64,000 nucleotides of DNA from the NCBI RefSeq assembly GCF_900218015.1, contig NZ_UFQQ01000019.1, forward strand, positions 26,727 to 90,726, read 5' to 3'. Position 1 is the stretch's first letter. Each line of letters begins with the position of its first letter. The notes under the pieces are model-generated. The model saw only the letters and a list, made by a program, of their open reading frames with translations, was not told the origin of the DNA and did no database searches. This document shows positions 11,905 through 22,719 of the stretch, one piece after another. The DNA comes from Rhodopseudomonas pentothenatexigens (GTDB lineage Bacteria; Pseudomonadota; Alphaproteobacteria; Rhizobiales; Xanthobacteraceae). A program made the translations under genes and the position numbers.

Positions 11905-12753
11905 CTACGCCGGCTCCGCCTGAACGTCCGGCGGCGGCACCGGGCGAGTGGCCGGCCGCTGCGCCACCGCGCCGCGCATGCCGGCGCGGCGGGCGGCTTC
12001 GCACATCCGGCGCACCGACTGCTCGGCGTCGCGGGTGATCTGCTTGCGGTCGGCGGTGGTCGAGGTCGCGACCGCATCGCCCCAGCTGACGGTGACGTCG
12101 ATCGCGCCGGCCGACAGCAGCGCGATGAAGTGCGGGATCAGGTCGGCGTCGCCGTACCACGCAACGCGGTCGCGCAGTTCGCGGCCGATCGGCAGGCCGC
12201 TGAGGCCGGTATAGGTGACCGCCATCGGCTGCACCGCGACTTCGGCGCCGCTCTGTTCGCCGATTGCGTGATGCACCGCGCCGACCAGCGCGGAGCGGAA
12301 CGGCAGCACCCGGCTGCCGTCGGACGAGGTGCCTTCGGCGAACAGGACCATGGCGTCGCCGTCCTGCAGCCGCGCGCCGATTTCGCGCGTGACCTCGCCG
12401 GTGCGATGCCGCGCCTGGCGATCGATGAACACGGTACGCTGCCAGCGCGCCAGCGCGCCGAACACCGGCCAGGTCGCGACTTCGCTCTTGGCGATGAACG
12501 ACACCGGCGCCACCGCGGAGATCACGCAGATGTCGAGCCAGGAGACGTGATTGGACAGGATCAATACCGGGCCGTCGCAGCGGCGGCCGACCTGATGAAT
12601 CCGCACGCCGATCAGCGCGCAGACGATGCGATGATACAGTTGCGGAATGGTGCGCTGCGCGCGCCAGCCGAACCGCTTCGCCAGCAGATGCGCCGGCAGC
12701 AGTGCAAACGTCAGCGGCACCACGGCGGCAATGACGAGGATGAATCGCAGCAT
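11905..12753 (-). CDS. Lysophospholipid / 1-acyl-glycerol-3-phosphate acyltransferase (PlsC-like)
   Basis: A 282-residue membrane-associated acyltransferase. A hydrophobic N-terminal helix (residues 3-24) anchors it. The catalytic HX4D motif NHVSWLD has His69 and Asp74, and the substrate-binding FAEGTSSDGS block is at 138-147. Members transfer an acyl group from acyl-ACP or acyl-CoA to a lysophospholipid or lyso-ornithine lipid (OlsA-type). The C-terminus has a Pro/Arg-rich tail. Single gene between a repeat-filled gap and the PQQ dehydrogenase. Whether it serves phosphatidic acid or ornithine lipid synthesis is not decided. Confidence 0.85.
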   Translation of the reverse strand: MLRFILVIAAVVPLTFALLPAHLLAKRFGWRAQRTIPQLYHRIVCALIGVRIHQVGRRCDGPVLILSNHVSWLDICVISAVAPVSFIAKSEVATWPVFGALARWQRTVFIDRQARHRTGEVTREIGARLQDGDAMVLFAEGTSSDGSRVLPFRSALVGAVHHAIGEQSGAEVAVQPMAVTYTGLSGLPIGRELRDRVAWYGDADLIPHFIALLSAGAIDVTVSWGDAVATSTTADRKQITRDAEQSVRRMCEAARRAGMRGAVAQRPATRPVPPPDVQAEPA

Positions 12754-12964
12754 GGCAATAACTTTGCGCCGCTCAAAAAGGTGCGGCCCCGGTCAGACGC
12801 GGCGACTGACGGGGACCGCTGGGGACGTTGATCGGCGACGGGGGGCCTCGATCAGACGCGAGCGGACCGTAGCGGTAGTTTGTTACACGGCAGTGACGCG
12901 TCAACTACATCTTAACCTGTGAGGCGATCGTACGGCGCTCGCCCGCCGACCCGCCCAACAGCGC

Positions 12965-14128
12965 TTAGTTCGGCGCCGGCGTCACCCGCAAAATCCGCCC
13001 GGCGTCGCTGTCGGTGAGCAGCCACAGCGCGCCATCGGGGCCCTGGCGGACATCGCGGATCCGCTCGCTCAGCGCTCGCAGCAGCCGCTCTTCTCCGGTG
13101 ATCCTGTCGCCTTGCAGCGACAGCCGCACCAGCATCTGGCCGGACAGCGCGCCGACGAACAGGCTGCCGTTCCAATCCGGGAATAGCTTGCCGGTGTAGA
13201 ACGCCATGCCGCTTGGCGAGATCGACGGCACCCAGTACTTGATCGGCTGCTGCATTCCGGGCTTGGCGGTCGCTTCGTGAATCTTGGCGCCGCTGTAGTC
13301 GATTCCGTAGCCGATCACCGGCCAGCCGTAATTCTCGCCTTTGCGGATGATGTTGACCTCGTCGCCGCCGCGCGGGCCGTGCTCGACTTCCCACAGACTG
13401 CCGTCGGCGGGATTGAGCGCGAGCCCCTGCGGATTGCGATGGCCCAGGCTCCAGATCTCGGGCCTGGCGCCGTCGCGGCCGGCGAACGGATTGCCGGCCG
13501 GCACGCTGCCGTCGGGTGCGATGCGCACGATCTTGCCGATGTGGTCGGACAGACTCTGCGCCTGATTGCGATGGCTGTAGTGGTCGCCGAGGGTGACGAA
13601 CAGATCACCGCTCGCGTCCTGCGCGATCCGGCAGCCGTAGTGATTGCCCGACGACAGCGGTCCCTGCTGGCGGAAGATCACCTTCACGGCATCGAGCCGC
13701 GGCGCGTCGCCGTCGACGAAAGTGCCGCGGGCTACTGCGGTCCGGCCGCCGCTGCCGGCGCGTTCGGCGTAGCACAGATAGATCGTCCGGTTGGTGGCGA
13801 CGTCCTTGTCGGCGACGACGTCGAGCAGTCCGCCCTGGCCCGAGGCCCATACCTCGGGCACGCCTTGGAGCGGCTTCGACACTTCGCCTTGCGCTGTCAC
13901 CAGCCGCAGCCGTCCGGGACGCTCGGTCACCAGCATCCGGCCGTCGGGGAGAAACGTCAGCCCCCACGGATGCTCGAGATTCTGGGCCACCGTTTGCACC
14001 GCCAGCGGGCCCGCGGAGGATTCGAAGGTGGTGACGGCACCGCGGCTGGCGGTCACGATGACGAGGGACGCGACCAGCGCGGTCGCGGCGGTCAGCGTCC
14101 CGGAAACCCAGACGATCGGTGCCTTCAT
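12965..14128 (-). CDS. PQQ-dependent aldose sugar dehydrogenase-like beta-propeller (YliI family)
   Basis: A 387-residue protein with an N-terminal signal or anchor segment (about 7-28) and a six-bladed propeller. The signature blocks are [56 protein letters not shown] and [11 protein letters not shown]; the His in the HPWG and GDHYSHR motifs lie where soluble glucose dehydrogenases bind PQQ and calcium. Members oxidise aldoses in the periplasm. GAGGAGG about eight bases before the ATG fixes the start. No PQQ biosynthesis genes are in the window, so PQQ must come from elsewhere. Confidence 0.87.
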   Translation of the reverse strand: MKAPIVWVSGTLTAATALVASLVIVTASRGAVTTFESSAGPLAVQTVAQNLEHPWGLTFLPDGRMLVTERPGRLRLVTAQGEVSKPLQGVPEVWASGQGGLLDVVADKDVATNRTIYLCYAERAGSGGRTAVARGTFVDGDAPRLDAVKVIFRQQGPLSSGNHYGCRIAQDASGDLFVTLGDHYSHRNQAQSLSDHIGKIVRIAPDGSVPAGNPFAGRDGARPEIWSLGHRNPQGLALNPADGSLWEVEHGPRGGDEVNIIRKGENYGWPVIGYGIDYSGAKIHEATAKPGMQQPIKYWVPSISPSGMAFYTGKLFPDWNGSLFVGALSGQMLVRLSLQGDRITGEERLLRALSERIRDVRQGPDGALWLLTDSDAGRILRVTPAPN

Positions 14129-14215
14129 CGCAGTGCCTCCTCGCAGGATGGCCGGTGCCGTGCGGGCGGCGGCAGGCCAACGCGCCGCGATCGGAAAGGA
14201 TCGTTGCCGAGCCGG

Positions 14216-14404
14216 TCAGAGCGCGAAAGGCGTCGTCATGCCGCACGCCGCGAATTGCGGCGACAGCAGCGTCAGGGCCAGGATGGCGCCGAGCGACGCC
14301 ACCGCAATGACCAGCGATGCGGTGACTGCGCGGAGCAGACGCGGGGAAGTGACGGGCGCGGCGGGCCGGAAGAAGCCGGCCGCCGGGCCGGACGACGGAT
14401 TCAT
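14216..14404 (-). CDS. Small single-span membrane protein, hypothetical
   Basis: A 62-residue frame starting MNPSSGPAAG with GAGGAT upstream. It has one long hydrophobic segment (about residues 28-48) and one Cys near the end. It lies just upstream of the PQQ dehydrogenase in the same direction. No family recognised. Coding is plausible but not proven; the frame could extend 35 residues upstream. Confidence 0.45.
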   Translation of the reverse strand: MNPSSGPAAGFFRPAAPVTSPRLLRAVTASLVIAVASLGAILALTLLSPQFAACGMTTPFAL

Positions 14405-14539
14405 GAGTCGACATCCTCGAACCAGACCCCGGCGAATCACCGAGGCACGAAGGATTGTCTTGTCATCACGGGCGTTTATGCGGCGGCCCGGCGCGGCAAA
14501 TCTGGCCAAATCACGGCGGAATTCGAGCGGGGCGGCCGC

Positions 14540-15193
14540 TCAGGCCTCGGCGGCGAAATTCGCCGCATCGACGGTTGCCGTCTCCGGGGTCCAATCCATG
14601 GTGATGAAGCCGGGAGTCTGCTCCACCCGGCGGAGCCAGGCGTTGACCGCCGGAAACATCGACAGGTCGAAGTCGCACTGGTCGGCGACATGGGTGTAGC
14701 CGTACAGCGCGATGTCGGCGATGGTGAGCTGGCCGGCGGCGAAGTAATCGTTGGTCTTGAGGTGATTTTCCATCACCTGCAGCGCCGCATAGCCGCGCTC
14801 CAGCCAGTCCTCCAGCGCGTGGGTCTGCAGGTCGCGGCCGCCCTTGACCAGGCACAGCCAGAAATACGCCGAGCCGATGTTCGGCTCGAGCGCGTGCTGC
14901 TCGAAGAACATCCATTGCAGGGCTTCGGCACGGTCCATCCGCGTGTCCGGCGCCAGCGCGGTGCCGACGGCGAGATACCACAGGATCGCGTTGGATTCTG
15001 CGAGATAGCGGCCCGGCGCGGTCTCCAGCAGCGGCACCTGGCCGCTCGGATTCTTGGCGAGGAAGTCGGGCGTACGGCTTTCACCGCGCAGGATGTCGAC
15101 CTCGATCGCGCGGTACGGGGCATCGAGAAACGCCAGCGCAAGGCGAACCTTGTAGCTGTTTCCCGATCGCTGCATCGAATAGAGCTTGTACAT
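14540..15193 (-). CDS. Glutathione S-transferase family protein
   Basis: A 217-residue GST. The N-terminal domain has YSMQRSGNSYKVRLAL, in which Ser at the SGN motif is the likely glutathione-activating residue, then SGQVPLLE and the ESNAILWYLA glutathione-binding block. The C-terminal helical domain contains LTIADIALYGYTHVAD, the conserved GST N-capping motif. The start MYKLYSMQ matches the family and removes a long non-family leader. Sequence style is close to the GST at 31860, and both resemble the proteobacterial GSTs that act on small electrophiles. Confidence 0.87.
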   Translation of the reverse strand: MYKLYSMQRSGNSYKVRLALAFLDAPYRAIEVDILRGESRTPDFLAKNPSGQVPLLETAPGRYLAESNAILWYLAVGTALAPDTRMDRAEALQWMFFEQHALEPNIGSAYFWLCLVKGGRDLQTHALEDWLERGYAALQVMENHLKTNDYFAAGQLTIADIALYGYTHVADQCDFDLSMFPAVNAWLRRVEQTPGFITMDWTPETATVDAANFAAEA

Positions 15194-16798
<1,605 letters not shown>

Positions 16799-16846
16799 GC
16801 TTTCATCAACAATCCGCAACCCACACAGGATTCGTTCCAAAATTGC

Positions 16847-16882
16847 GGAAGCGCCTTGTTTTGGACAAGACGCTTCCTTTTT
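16847..16882 (+). terminator. Rho-independent terminator of aatA
   Basis: GGAAGCGCCTTGT pairs with ACAAGACGCTTCC around a TTTGG loop and is followed by TTTTTG. Confidence 0.85.
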
Positions 16883-16923
16883 GTCGCCTCCGCAATCTCA
16901 ATCCACATGTGGAGTGTGCTTCT

Positions 16924-17442
16924 ATGTTTACCCTCAGACAGTTCGGCATCGCTGCGGTCGCTTTGGTCGCCTCGATCGTGAGCGCGAGCGCTCAAGAGCG
17001 GGTGCAGGTCGGCGTGATCGAATGCGCCGGCGGCCCGAACGTCGGTTACGTGGTCGGCTCGGCGACCCAGCTCGAATGCGTGTTCCGGACCGACGGCCGC
17101 CGTCCTGAGCCCTACATCGCCACCGTGCAGCGCATCGGCCTCGATCTCGGCTTCACTCAGAACACCGGCCTGGCCTGGGCGGTTTACGCCCCGACCCGCC
17201 GTATCGGTCGTGGTGACCTCGCCGGCAGCTTCGGCGGCGTCGGCGCCAACGCGTCGTTCGGCTTCGGCGTCGGCGGCAACCTGCTGGTCGGTGGCTCGGG
17301 CAATGCCTTCGCGCTGCAGCCGCTCAGCCTGCAGGGCCAGACCGGTCTGAACGCCACCGCCGGTATCGTCGACGTGCAGCTCCGCCCGGCCCCGATCGTC
17401 AAGAAGAAGCACTATCGCAAGCACCGCCGGCATCATCGCTGA
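16924..17442 (+). CDS. DUF992 family secreted protein, paralogue 1
   Basis: A 172-residue protein with a signal peptide (residues 1 to about 23, ending SASAQ). The mature part matches DUF992: VGVIECAGGPNVGYVVGS, a second Cys in LECVFR, IGLDLGFT and a Gly-rich LVGGSGNAFALQPLSLQGQTG end. The two Cys could form a disulfide. The C-terminus is a very basic His/Lys/Arg run absent from paralogue 2. It lies next to paralogue 2, each with its own terminator. Function unknown; likely periplasmic or outer-membrane associated. Confidence 0.9.
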   Translation: MFTLRQFGIAAVALVASIVSASAQERVQVGVIECAGGPNVGYVVGSATQLECVFRTDGRRPEPYIATVQRIGLDLGFTQNTGLAWAVYAPTRRIGRGDLAGSFGGVGANASFGFGVGGNLLVGGSGNAFALQPLSLQGQTGLNATAGIVDVQLRPAPIVKKKHYRKHRRHHR

Positions 17443-17480
17443 TCGCCGCGATTTACCAAGCGTTAGTCGCGTCAGCAGAA

Positions 17481-17506
17481 GGGCCCGCACCGTCGGGCCC
17501 TTTTTG
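17481..17506 (+). terminator. Rho-independent terminator after DUF992 paralogue 1
   Basis: GGGCCCG pairs with CGGGCCC around a CACCGT loop, followed by TTTTTG. Confidence 0.88.
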
Positions 17507-17655
17507 CGTTTCTCGCGCCGATCCGCGCGGCGGCGCGCAAGGTGCTGTCATTGAAGATTTGCCGATGCTGTGACTAGATGGCGGCGATTGTTCGCCCGTC
17601 TCGCCCGAATCGGGTCGTCTTCCGCATCACCTTCCCCACGTCGGAGATTTTCGCC

Positions 17656-18129
17656 ATGCGCCGCCTCTCGCTTCTCGTCGGATTAGCCGCCGCCTCGCTG
17701 ACCGTCACCGCCGCCGATGCGCAGCAGGGGCGGGTGCGCGTCGGCATGCTGGAATGCCGCGGCGGCGCCAGCATGGGATTCATCGTCGGCTCGGTGACCA
17801 ATCTCGGCTGCGTGCTGCGCACCGAGGGCCGGCCGGACACACCCTACGTCGCCACCATCCGCAAGATCGGCCTCGACATCGGCATCACCCCCGAAACCGC
17901 GCTCGGCTGGGCGGTGTTCGCGCCGGTCGAGCGTTTCGGCCCCGGCGACCTCGCCGGCAACTACGCGGGCGCGCAGGGCTCGGCCTCGGTCGGCGTCGGT
18001 CTCGGTGCCAACGTGCTGGTCGGCGGCTCGGCCAATTCGATCGCGCTGCAGCCGCTCAGCCTGCAGGGCCAGACCGGCGTCAACGTCGCGGTCGGCCTGC
18101 AGGAACTCGAGCTGCGCCCGGGCCGCTAA
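17656..18129 (+). CDS. DUF992 family secreted protein, paralogue 2
   Basis: A 157-residue exported protein (signal peptide to about residue 22, ending ADAQ). It shares the DUF992 pattern with its upstream neighbour: VGMLECRGGASMGFIVGS, LGCVLRTEGRPDTPY, IGLDIGIT and the NSIALQPLSLQGQTGVNVAVGL ending, but lacks the basic tail. This is a tandem duplication with clear divergence. The start at MRRLSLLVG gives a normal signal peptide; upstream in-frame codons would destroy it. Confidence 0.9.
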   Translation: MRRLSLLVGLAAASLTVTAADAQQGRVRVGMLECRGGASMGFIVGSVTNLGCVLRTEGRPDTPYVATIRKIGLDIGITPETALGWAVFAPVERFGPGDLAGNYAGAQGSASVGVGLGANVLVGGSANSIALQPLSLQGQTGVNVAVGLQELELRPGR

Positions 18130-18168
18130 CTAACCGCCCGCTGCGGCTGTTATTCCCACTGTCGATCA

Positions 18169-18208
18169 CAGCGCTGCGATGCAACCGCGTCGCAGCGCTG
18201 ATTTTTTG
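18169..18208 (+). terminator. Rho-independent terminator after DUF992 paralogue 2
   Basis: CAGCGCTGCGA pairs with TCGCAGCGCTG around a ten-base loop, then ATTTTTTG. Confidence 0.88.
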
Positions 18209-18340
18209 CTGTCCTTGATCCGGCTCAAGGCCGACATCGAACCGTCGTAATTTTTCGCGCTTGCCAAGCGTCGTGGGTTGCGGAAGCATCACACCTTGCC
18301 GACCCAATCACGGGCCGAGCTCCAAAGTCAGGAGGCGGCG

Positions 18341-20392
18341 ATGGGACAAGACGTCAGAAGTCCCCGCGGTCCCCGGTGCATCGCACTGGTGGGCCCATTC
18401 CAAAGCGGAAAAACCACACTACTCGAAGCGATCTTGGCACGAACCGGCGCCATCCCGCGCGCCGGCTCGGTCGATGCCGGCACCTCGCACGGCGATTCCA
18501 GCCCCGAGGCGCGCCAGCACAAGATGGGCCTGAGCCTCACGGCCGTCACCACCCAATTCATGGGTGAGAGCTACACCTTCCTCGATTGTCCCGGCTCCGT
18601 CGAATTCGCGCACGACATGCGCGCGGCGCTTCCCGCCGTCGACGCCGCCGTGGTGGTGTGCGAAGCCGACGAGCGCAAGCTGCCGCAGTTGCAGCTCATT
18701 CTGCGCGAACTCGAAGATCTCGGCATTCCCAGATTCCTGTTCCTGAACAAGATCGACCGCGCCAGCAAGCGCATTCGTGAAGTGCTCGACAGTCTGCAGC
18801 CGGCATCGCGCATCCCGCTGGTGCTGCGCCAGATTCCGATCTGGAACGGCGACCTGATCGCCGGTTATGTCGACCTCGCGCTGGAGCGCGCCTTCGTCTA
18901 TCGGGAGCACAAACCCTCCGAAGTGATCGAACTCGCAGGCGGCGATCTCGATCGCGAGAAGGAAGCGCGGTTCTCGATGCTCGAGAAGCTCGCCGATCAC
19001 GACGACGCGCTGATGGAGCAACTACTCGAAGACATTCCGCCGCCGCGCGACGCGGTGTTCGACGATCTCGCCCGCGAACTGCGCGAAGGCGTGATCTGCC
19101 CGGTGCTGCTCGGTTCGGCGCTGCGCGAGAACGGCGTGATGCGTCTTCTCAAGGCGCTGCGCCACGAGGCCCCGGACGTGTCCGAAACCGCGGCCCGGCT
19201 CGGCGTTACGCCGGGCAAGGAGGCGATCGGCTACGTCTTCAAGACGCAGCATCTGCAGCACGGCGGCAAGCTGTCGCTGGCCCGGCTGTTCGCCGGCACG
19301 CTCGCCGACGGCGACACGGTGCAATCGTCTGCCGGCGAGTCGTCGCGCGTTTCCGGCATCCAGGCGGTCGGCGGCGGCCACGACAGCAAGCGCTCGTCGG
19401 CCTCGGCCGGCGATGTCGTCGCGCTCGGCAAGCTCGACGTGATCAAGACCGGCGATACGTTCGGCAACGGCAAGACCGCGCCGGCCGCACTGCTCGAAGT
19501 CACTGCCGCGCCCCCGGTACTGGCGATGGCGCTCGCCGCCGCCGATCGCAAGGACGACGTCAAGCTCGGCCAGGCGCTGCAGCGGCTGAACGAGGAAGAT
19601 CCGTCGCTCACCATCGTCCACGATCCGCACAGCCACGAAATGGTGCTGTGGGGCCAGGGCGAGATGCATCTGCGCGTGGCGCTGGAGCGTCTGCACGACC
19701 GCTACGGCGTGACCGTGAAGTCGCACGCGCCGGGAATCGGCTATCGCGAGACCATCCGCAAGCCGGTGACTCAGCGCGGCCGCCACAAGAAGCAGTCCGG
19801 CGGTCACGGCCAGTTCGGCGACGTGGTGCTCGACATCAAGCCGCTGCCGCGCGGCGCGGGCTTTGCCTTTGCCGAGACCGTGGTCGGCGGCGCGGTGCCG
19901 CGCAACTACATGGGCGCGGTCGAGGAGGGCGTGGTCGACGGCCTGCGCGCCGGCCCGCTCGGCTTCCCGGTGGTCGATGTCCACGTCACCCTGACCGACG
20001 GCTCGTACCACAGCGTCGATTCCTCGGATCAGGCGTTCCGCACCGCGGCGCGGATCGGCATCACCGAGGCGCTGCCGCAATGCCAGCCGGTGCTGCTGGA
20101 GCCGATCCACACCGTCGAGATCGTCTGCCCGACCGAGGCCACCGCCAAGGTCAACGCCATCCTGTCCGGGCGGCGCGGCCAGATCCTCGGTTTCGACACC
20201 CGCGAGGGCTGGCCGGGGTGGGACACGGTACGCGCCACCATGCCGGAGAGCGAGATCGGCGACCTGATCGTCGAGCTGCGCTCGGCCACCGCCGGCGCCG
20301 GCAGCTTCACCCGCAGCTTCGACCACATGGCCGAGGTCACCGGACGGACCGCCGACCAGATCGTCGCGGCCCATCGTCAGGCGGCGGCCTGA
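18341..20392 (+). CDS. Elongation factor G-like translational GTPase (EF-G2 type)
   Basis: A 683-residue EF-G paralogue. The P-loop is GPFQSGKTT at residues 18-26, the base-recognition motif is NKID near 138, and the later domains carry typical EF-G blocks (EEDPSLTIVHDPHSHEMVLWGQGEMHL, RGRHKKQSGGHGQFGDV, YHSVDSSDQAF). The G3 motif reads DCPGS where canonical EF-G has DTPGH, so the catalytic histidine is replaced by serine, and the effector region is shorter. This is typical of EF-G2-like proteins, whose role is not translocation as such. AGGAGG precedes the ATG. It sits alone with a strong terminator. Confidence 0.9.
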   Translation: MGQDVRSPRGPRCIALVGPFQSGKTTLLEAILARTGAIPRAGSVDAGTSHGDSSPEARQHKMGLSLTAVTTQFMGESYTFLDCPGSVEFAHDMRAALPAVDAAVVVCEADERKLPQLQLILRELEDLGIPRFLFLNKIDRASKRIREVLDSLQPASRIPLVLRQIPIWNGDLIAGYVDLALERAFVYREHKPSEVIELAGGDLDREKEARFSMLEKLADHDDALMEQLLEDIPPPRDAVFDDLARELREGVICPVLLGSALRENGVMRLLKALRHEAPDVSETAARLGVTPGKEAIGYVFKTQHLQHGGKLSLARLFAGTLADGDTVQSSAGESSRVSGIQAVGGGHDSKRSSASAGDVVALGKLDVIKTGDTFGNGKTAPAALLEVTAAPPVLAMALAAADRKDDVKLGQALQRLNEEDPSLTIVHDPHSHEMVLWGQGEMHLRVALERLHDRYGVTVKSHAPGIGYRETIRKPVTQRGRHKKQSGGHGQFGDVVLDIKPLPRGAGFAFAETVVGGAVPRNYMGAVEEGVVDGLRAGPLGFPVVDVHVTLTDGSYHSVDSSDQAFRTAARIGITEALPQCQPVLLEPIHTVEIVCPTEATAKVNAILSGRRGQILGFDTREGWPGWDTVRATMPESEIGDLIVELRSATAGAGSFTRSFDHMAEVTGRTADQIVAAHRQAAA

Positions 20393-20453
20393 CCCAAGAC
20401 AGCGCCGGCGGGGTGACCCGCCCGGCGCTCACTAAAATATGACTGCTCCAGAG

Positions 20454-20496
20454 CGGCTGGAGTGATGTCTCAGACATCACTCCAGCCGTTTTTTGT
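20454..20496 (+). terminator. Rho-independent terminator of the EF-G2 gene
   Basis: GGCTGGAGTGATGTCT and AGACATCACTCCAGCC are perfect complements separated by one base (functional loop about seven bases), followed by GTTTTTTG. Confidence 0.93.
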
Positions 20497-20559
20497 TTGT
20501 CTAATCTGGTTAAAAACATCATAATCAGGCCTTCAGACATCAGAGTTCATGCCTCATCC

Positions 20560-20829
20560 ATGATGACCGCAGCCCAATTGCGCGCCGCGCGCGCACTGCT
20601 TGGCATCGACCAGCGCACGCTGGCCGAACTGTCCGGCGTGTCGCTGCCGACCATCCAGCGGATGGAGGCGAGCGAAGGCAACGTCCGCGGTGTGGTGGAA
20701 TCCCTCACCAAGGTCATCGAGGCCCTCGATCGCTGCGGCGTGACCCTGATCGGAGACAATTCCCGCAGCGAAGGCGGCGGCCGCGGCGTCCGGTTCAAAG
20801 AACCGGCGCCGCCCCGCAACGAGGCCTGA
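20560..20829 (+). CDS. Small XRE-family helix-turn-helix regulator
   Basis: An 89-residue protein (or 88, from the adjacent second ATG) with a Cro/C1-type helix-turn-helix: LRAARALLGIDQRTLAELSG and VSLPTIQRMEASEG, then VVESLTKVIEALDRCGVTLIGD. The C-terminal 25 residues are Gly/Arg/Pro-rich. It is 42 bases before the SulP transporter in the same direction, so it is probably co-transcribed and may control that operon. Such short HTH proteins are frequently paired with SulP genes in alphaproteobacteria. Confidence 0.85.
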   Translation: MMTAAQLRAARALLGIDQRTLAELSGVSLPTIQRMEASEGNVRGVVESLTKVIEALDRCGVTLIGDNSRSEGGGRGVRFKEPAPPRNEA

Positions 20830-20871
20830 CGGTTTCGGTGCAGCAGCGCGGGGCGGACCAGGAGAAACGGC

Positions 20872-22620
20872 ATGGACACCTCCCGGCGACTTGTATCTGC
20901 GGCCAAACCGAGCTTCCGCGAGCTGTTCACGCCCAAGCTGATCACCGTCCTGCGCGAGGGCTACGGCCTCGGCGATTTCCGCGCCGACCTGATCGCCGGC
21001 CTCACCGTGGCGATCGTGGCGCTGCCGCTGTCGACCGCGATTGCGATCGCCTCCGGCGTCACGCCGGATCGCGGCCTCTACGCTGCGGTGGTCGGCGGTT
21101 TCCTGGTGTCGCTGCTCGGCGGCTCGCGGTTCCAGATCGGCGGTCCCGCCGGCGCCTTCATTGTGCTGGTGATGCTCAGCGTGCAGCGTCACGGCATCGA
21201 CGGCGTGCTGCTGGCGACCTTCCTGGCCGGCATCATGCTGGTGATCGCGGGATTTCTGCAGATCGGCACCTACGTCAAGTTCATTCCCTATCCGGTCACG
21301 GTCGGCTTCACCGCCGGCATCGCGGTGATCATCTTCGCCAGCCAGCTCAAGGATCTGCTCGGCATCGATCTGGCGCACGAGCCGGGGCCGTTCATTCCCA
21401 AGCTCGAGGCGCTGGCGCAGGCGCTGCCGACCATGAACGTCTACGCGCTCGGCATCGCCGTCACCGCGATCGTGCTGATCGTGGGCTTGAAGAAGCTGCG
21501 GCCGAACTGGCCCGGGCTGCTGATCGCGGTCGCCGTCACCGCCGCGCTGGTGTGGGGCTTGTCGCTGCCGGTCGCCACCATCGGTACCAAATTCGGCGGC
21601 ATTCCGGAGAGCTTCCCGCTGCCGTCCTGGCCGGTGGTCTCGGTCGCCAAGGTGATCGAGGTGCTGCCGGACGCGATGGCGTTTGCGCTGCTCGGCGCCA
21701 TCGAGTCGCTGCTCTCCGCCGTGGTCGCCGACGGCATGACCGGCCGGCGGCATCGCTCGAATTGCGAGCTGGTGGCGCAGGGCGTTGCCAATATGGGCTC
21801 GGCGCTGTTCGGCGGCATCTGCGTCACCGGCGCGATCGCCCGCACCGCCACCAACATCCGCACCGGCGCGCGCTCGCCGATCGCCGGCATGCTGCACTCG
21901 GTGTTCCTGCTGGTGTTCATGCTGGTGGCCGCGCCGCTGGCGAGCTACATCCCGCTCGCCACGCTGGCTGCGGTGCTGGCGATCGTCGCCTGGAACATGG
22001 CCGAGAAGCACGAATTCGCCACGCTGGTGCGCTCGTCTCGTGGCGACGCGGTGGTGGTGCTGGCGACCTTCCTGCTCACCGTGTTCCGCGATCTCACCGA
22101 GGGCATCGTGGTCGGCTTCGCGCTCGGCGCGGTGCTGTTCATTCACCGCATGTCCGAAGTTACCGGCGTCGAGGCGTATTCCGGGCTGGCGCAGGAAGAT
22201 CGCGCCGACGAGAGCGGCAAGCGCCGCGGCATCGCCGCCGATCTGGCGCTGGTCACCGACCCGGACGTCGTCGTCTACCGCATCACCGGCGCGTTCTTCT
22301 TCGGCGCCGCCGCGACCGTGTCGTCGGTGCTCAACAACATCGCCGATCGCCACAAGGTATTCGTGGTCGATTTCGCGGCGGTTCCGTTCCTGGATTCCAC
22401 CGCCGCCAACGCGATCTACCGCGTCGCGCTGTCGGCACAGCGCAAGCGTATCAAGCTGATCGTCACCGGCGCCTCGCCGACGGTTCGTCGCGCGCTGCTC
22501 ACCCACGGCGTCAAGCCGCCGCTGGCGCATTATCGCGCCGACATCGCCAGCGCGATCGACGAGATCAAGGGCAAGACCGCTCCATCCGAGGACGCGTCGC
22601 CGCAGCCAGCCTCGGCATGA
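20872..22620 (+). CDS. SulP-family anion permease with C-terminal STAS domain
   Basis: A 582-residue inner-membrane transporter with about 12-14 hydrophobic segments (from about residue 38) and the SulP signature region GLYAAVVGGFLVSLLGGSRFQIGGPAGAF split over TM2-3. A cytoplasmic STAS domain (about residues 465-560) contains FVVDFAAVPFLDSTAANAI. SulP proteins carry sulfate, bicarbonate or dicarboxylates (DauA). CAGGAG precedes the ATG. The HTH gene upstream suggests local regulation. Substrate cannot be fixed from sequence; no carbonic anhydrase or cys genes are adjacent to help. Confidence 0.88.
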   Translation: MDTSRRLVSAAKPSFRELFTPKLITVLREGYGLGDFRADLIAGLTVAIVALPLSTAIAIASGVTPDRGLYAAVVGGFLVSLLGGSRFQIGGPAGAFIVLVMLSVQRHGIDGVLLATFLAGIMLVIAGFLQIGTYVKFIPYPVTVGFTAGIAVIIFASQLKDLLGIDLAHEPGPFIPKLEALAQALPTMNVYALGIAVTAIVLIVGLKKLRPNWPGLLIAVAVTAALVWGLSLPVATIGTKFGGIPESFPLPSWPVVSVAKVIEVLPDAMAFALLGAIESLLSAVVADGMTGRRHRSNCELVAQGVANMGSALFGGICVTGAIARTATNIRTGARSPIAGMLHSVFLLVFMLVAAPLASYIPLATLAAVLAIVAWNMAEKHEFATLVRSSRGDAVVVLATFLLTVFRDLTEGIVVGFALGAVLFIHRMSEVTGVEAYSGLAQEDRADESGKRRGIAADLALVTDPDVVVYRITGAFFFGAAATVSSVLNNIADRHKVFVVDFAAVPFLDSTAANAIYRVALSAQRKRIKLIVTGASPTVRRALLTHGVKPPLAHYRADIASAIDEIKGKTAPSEDASPQPASA

Positions 22621-22719
22621 GGCATCGACTTCCGTCGCGCCGGTGTGTTTTGCGTTGACGCTGGCGCAGCAGCCTGATTTTCACAGGCTTCGGAGGTCTC
22701 GCGTCTGTTGGAGGGCGAA

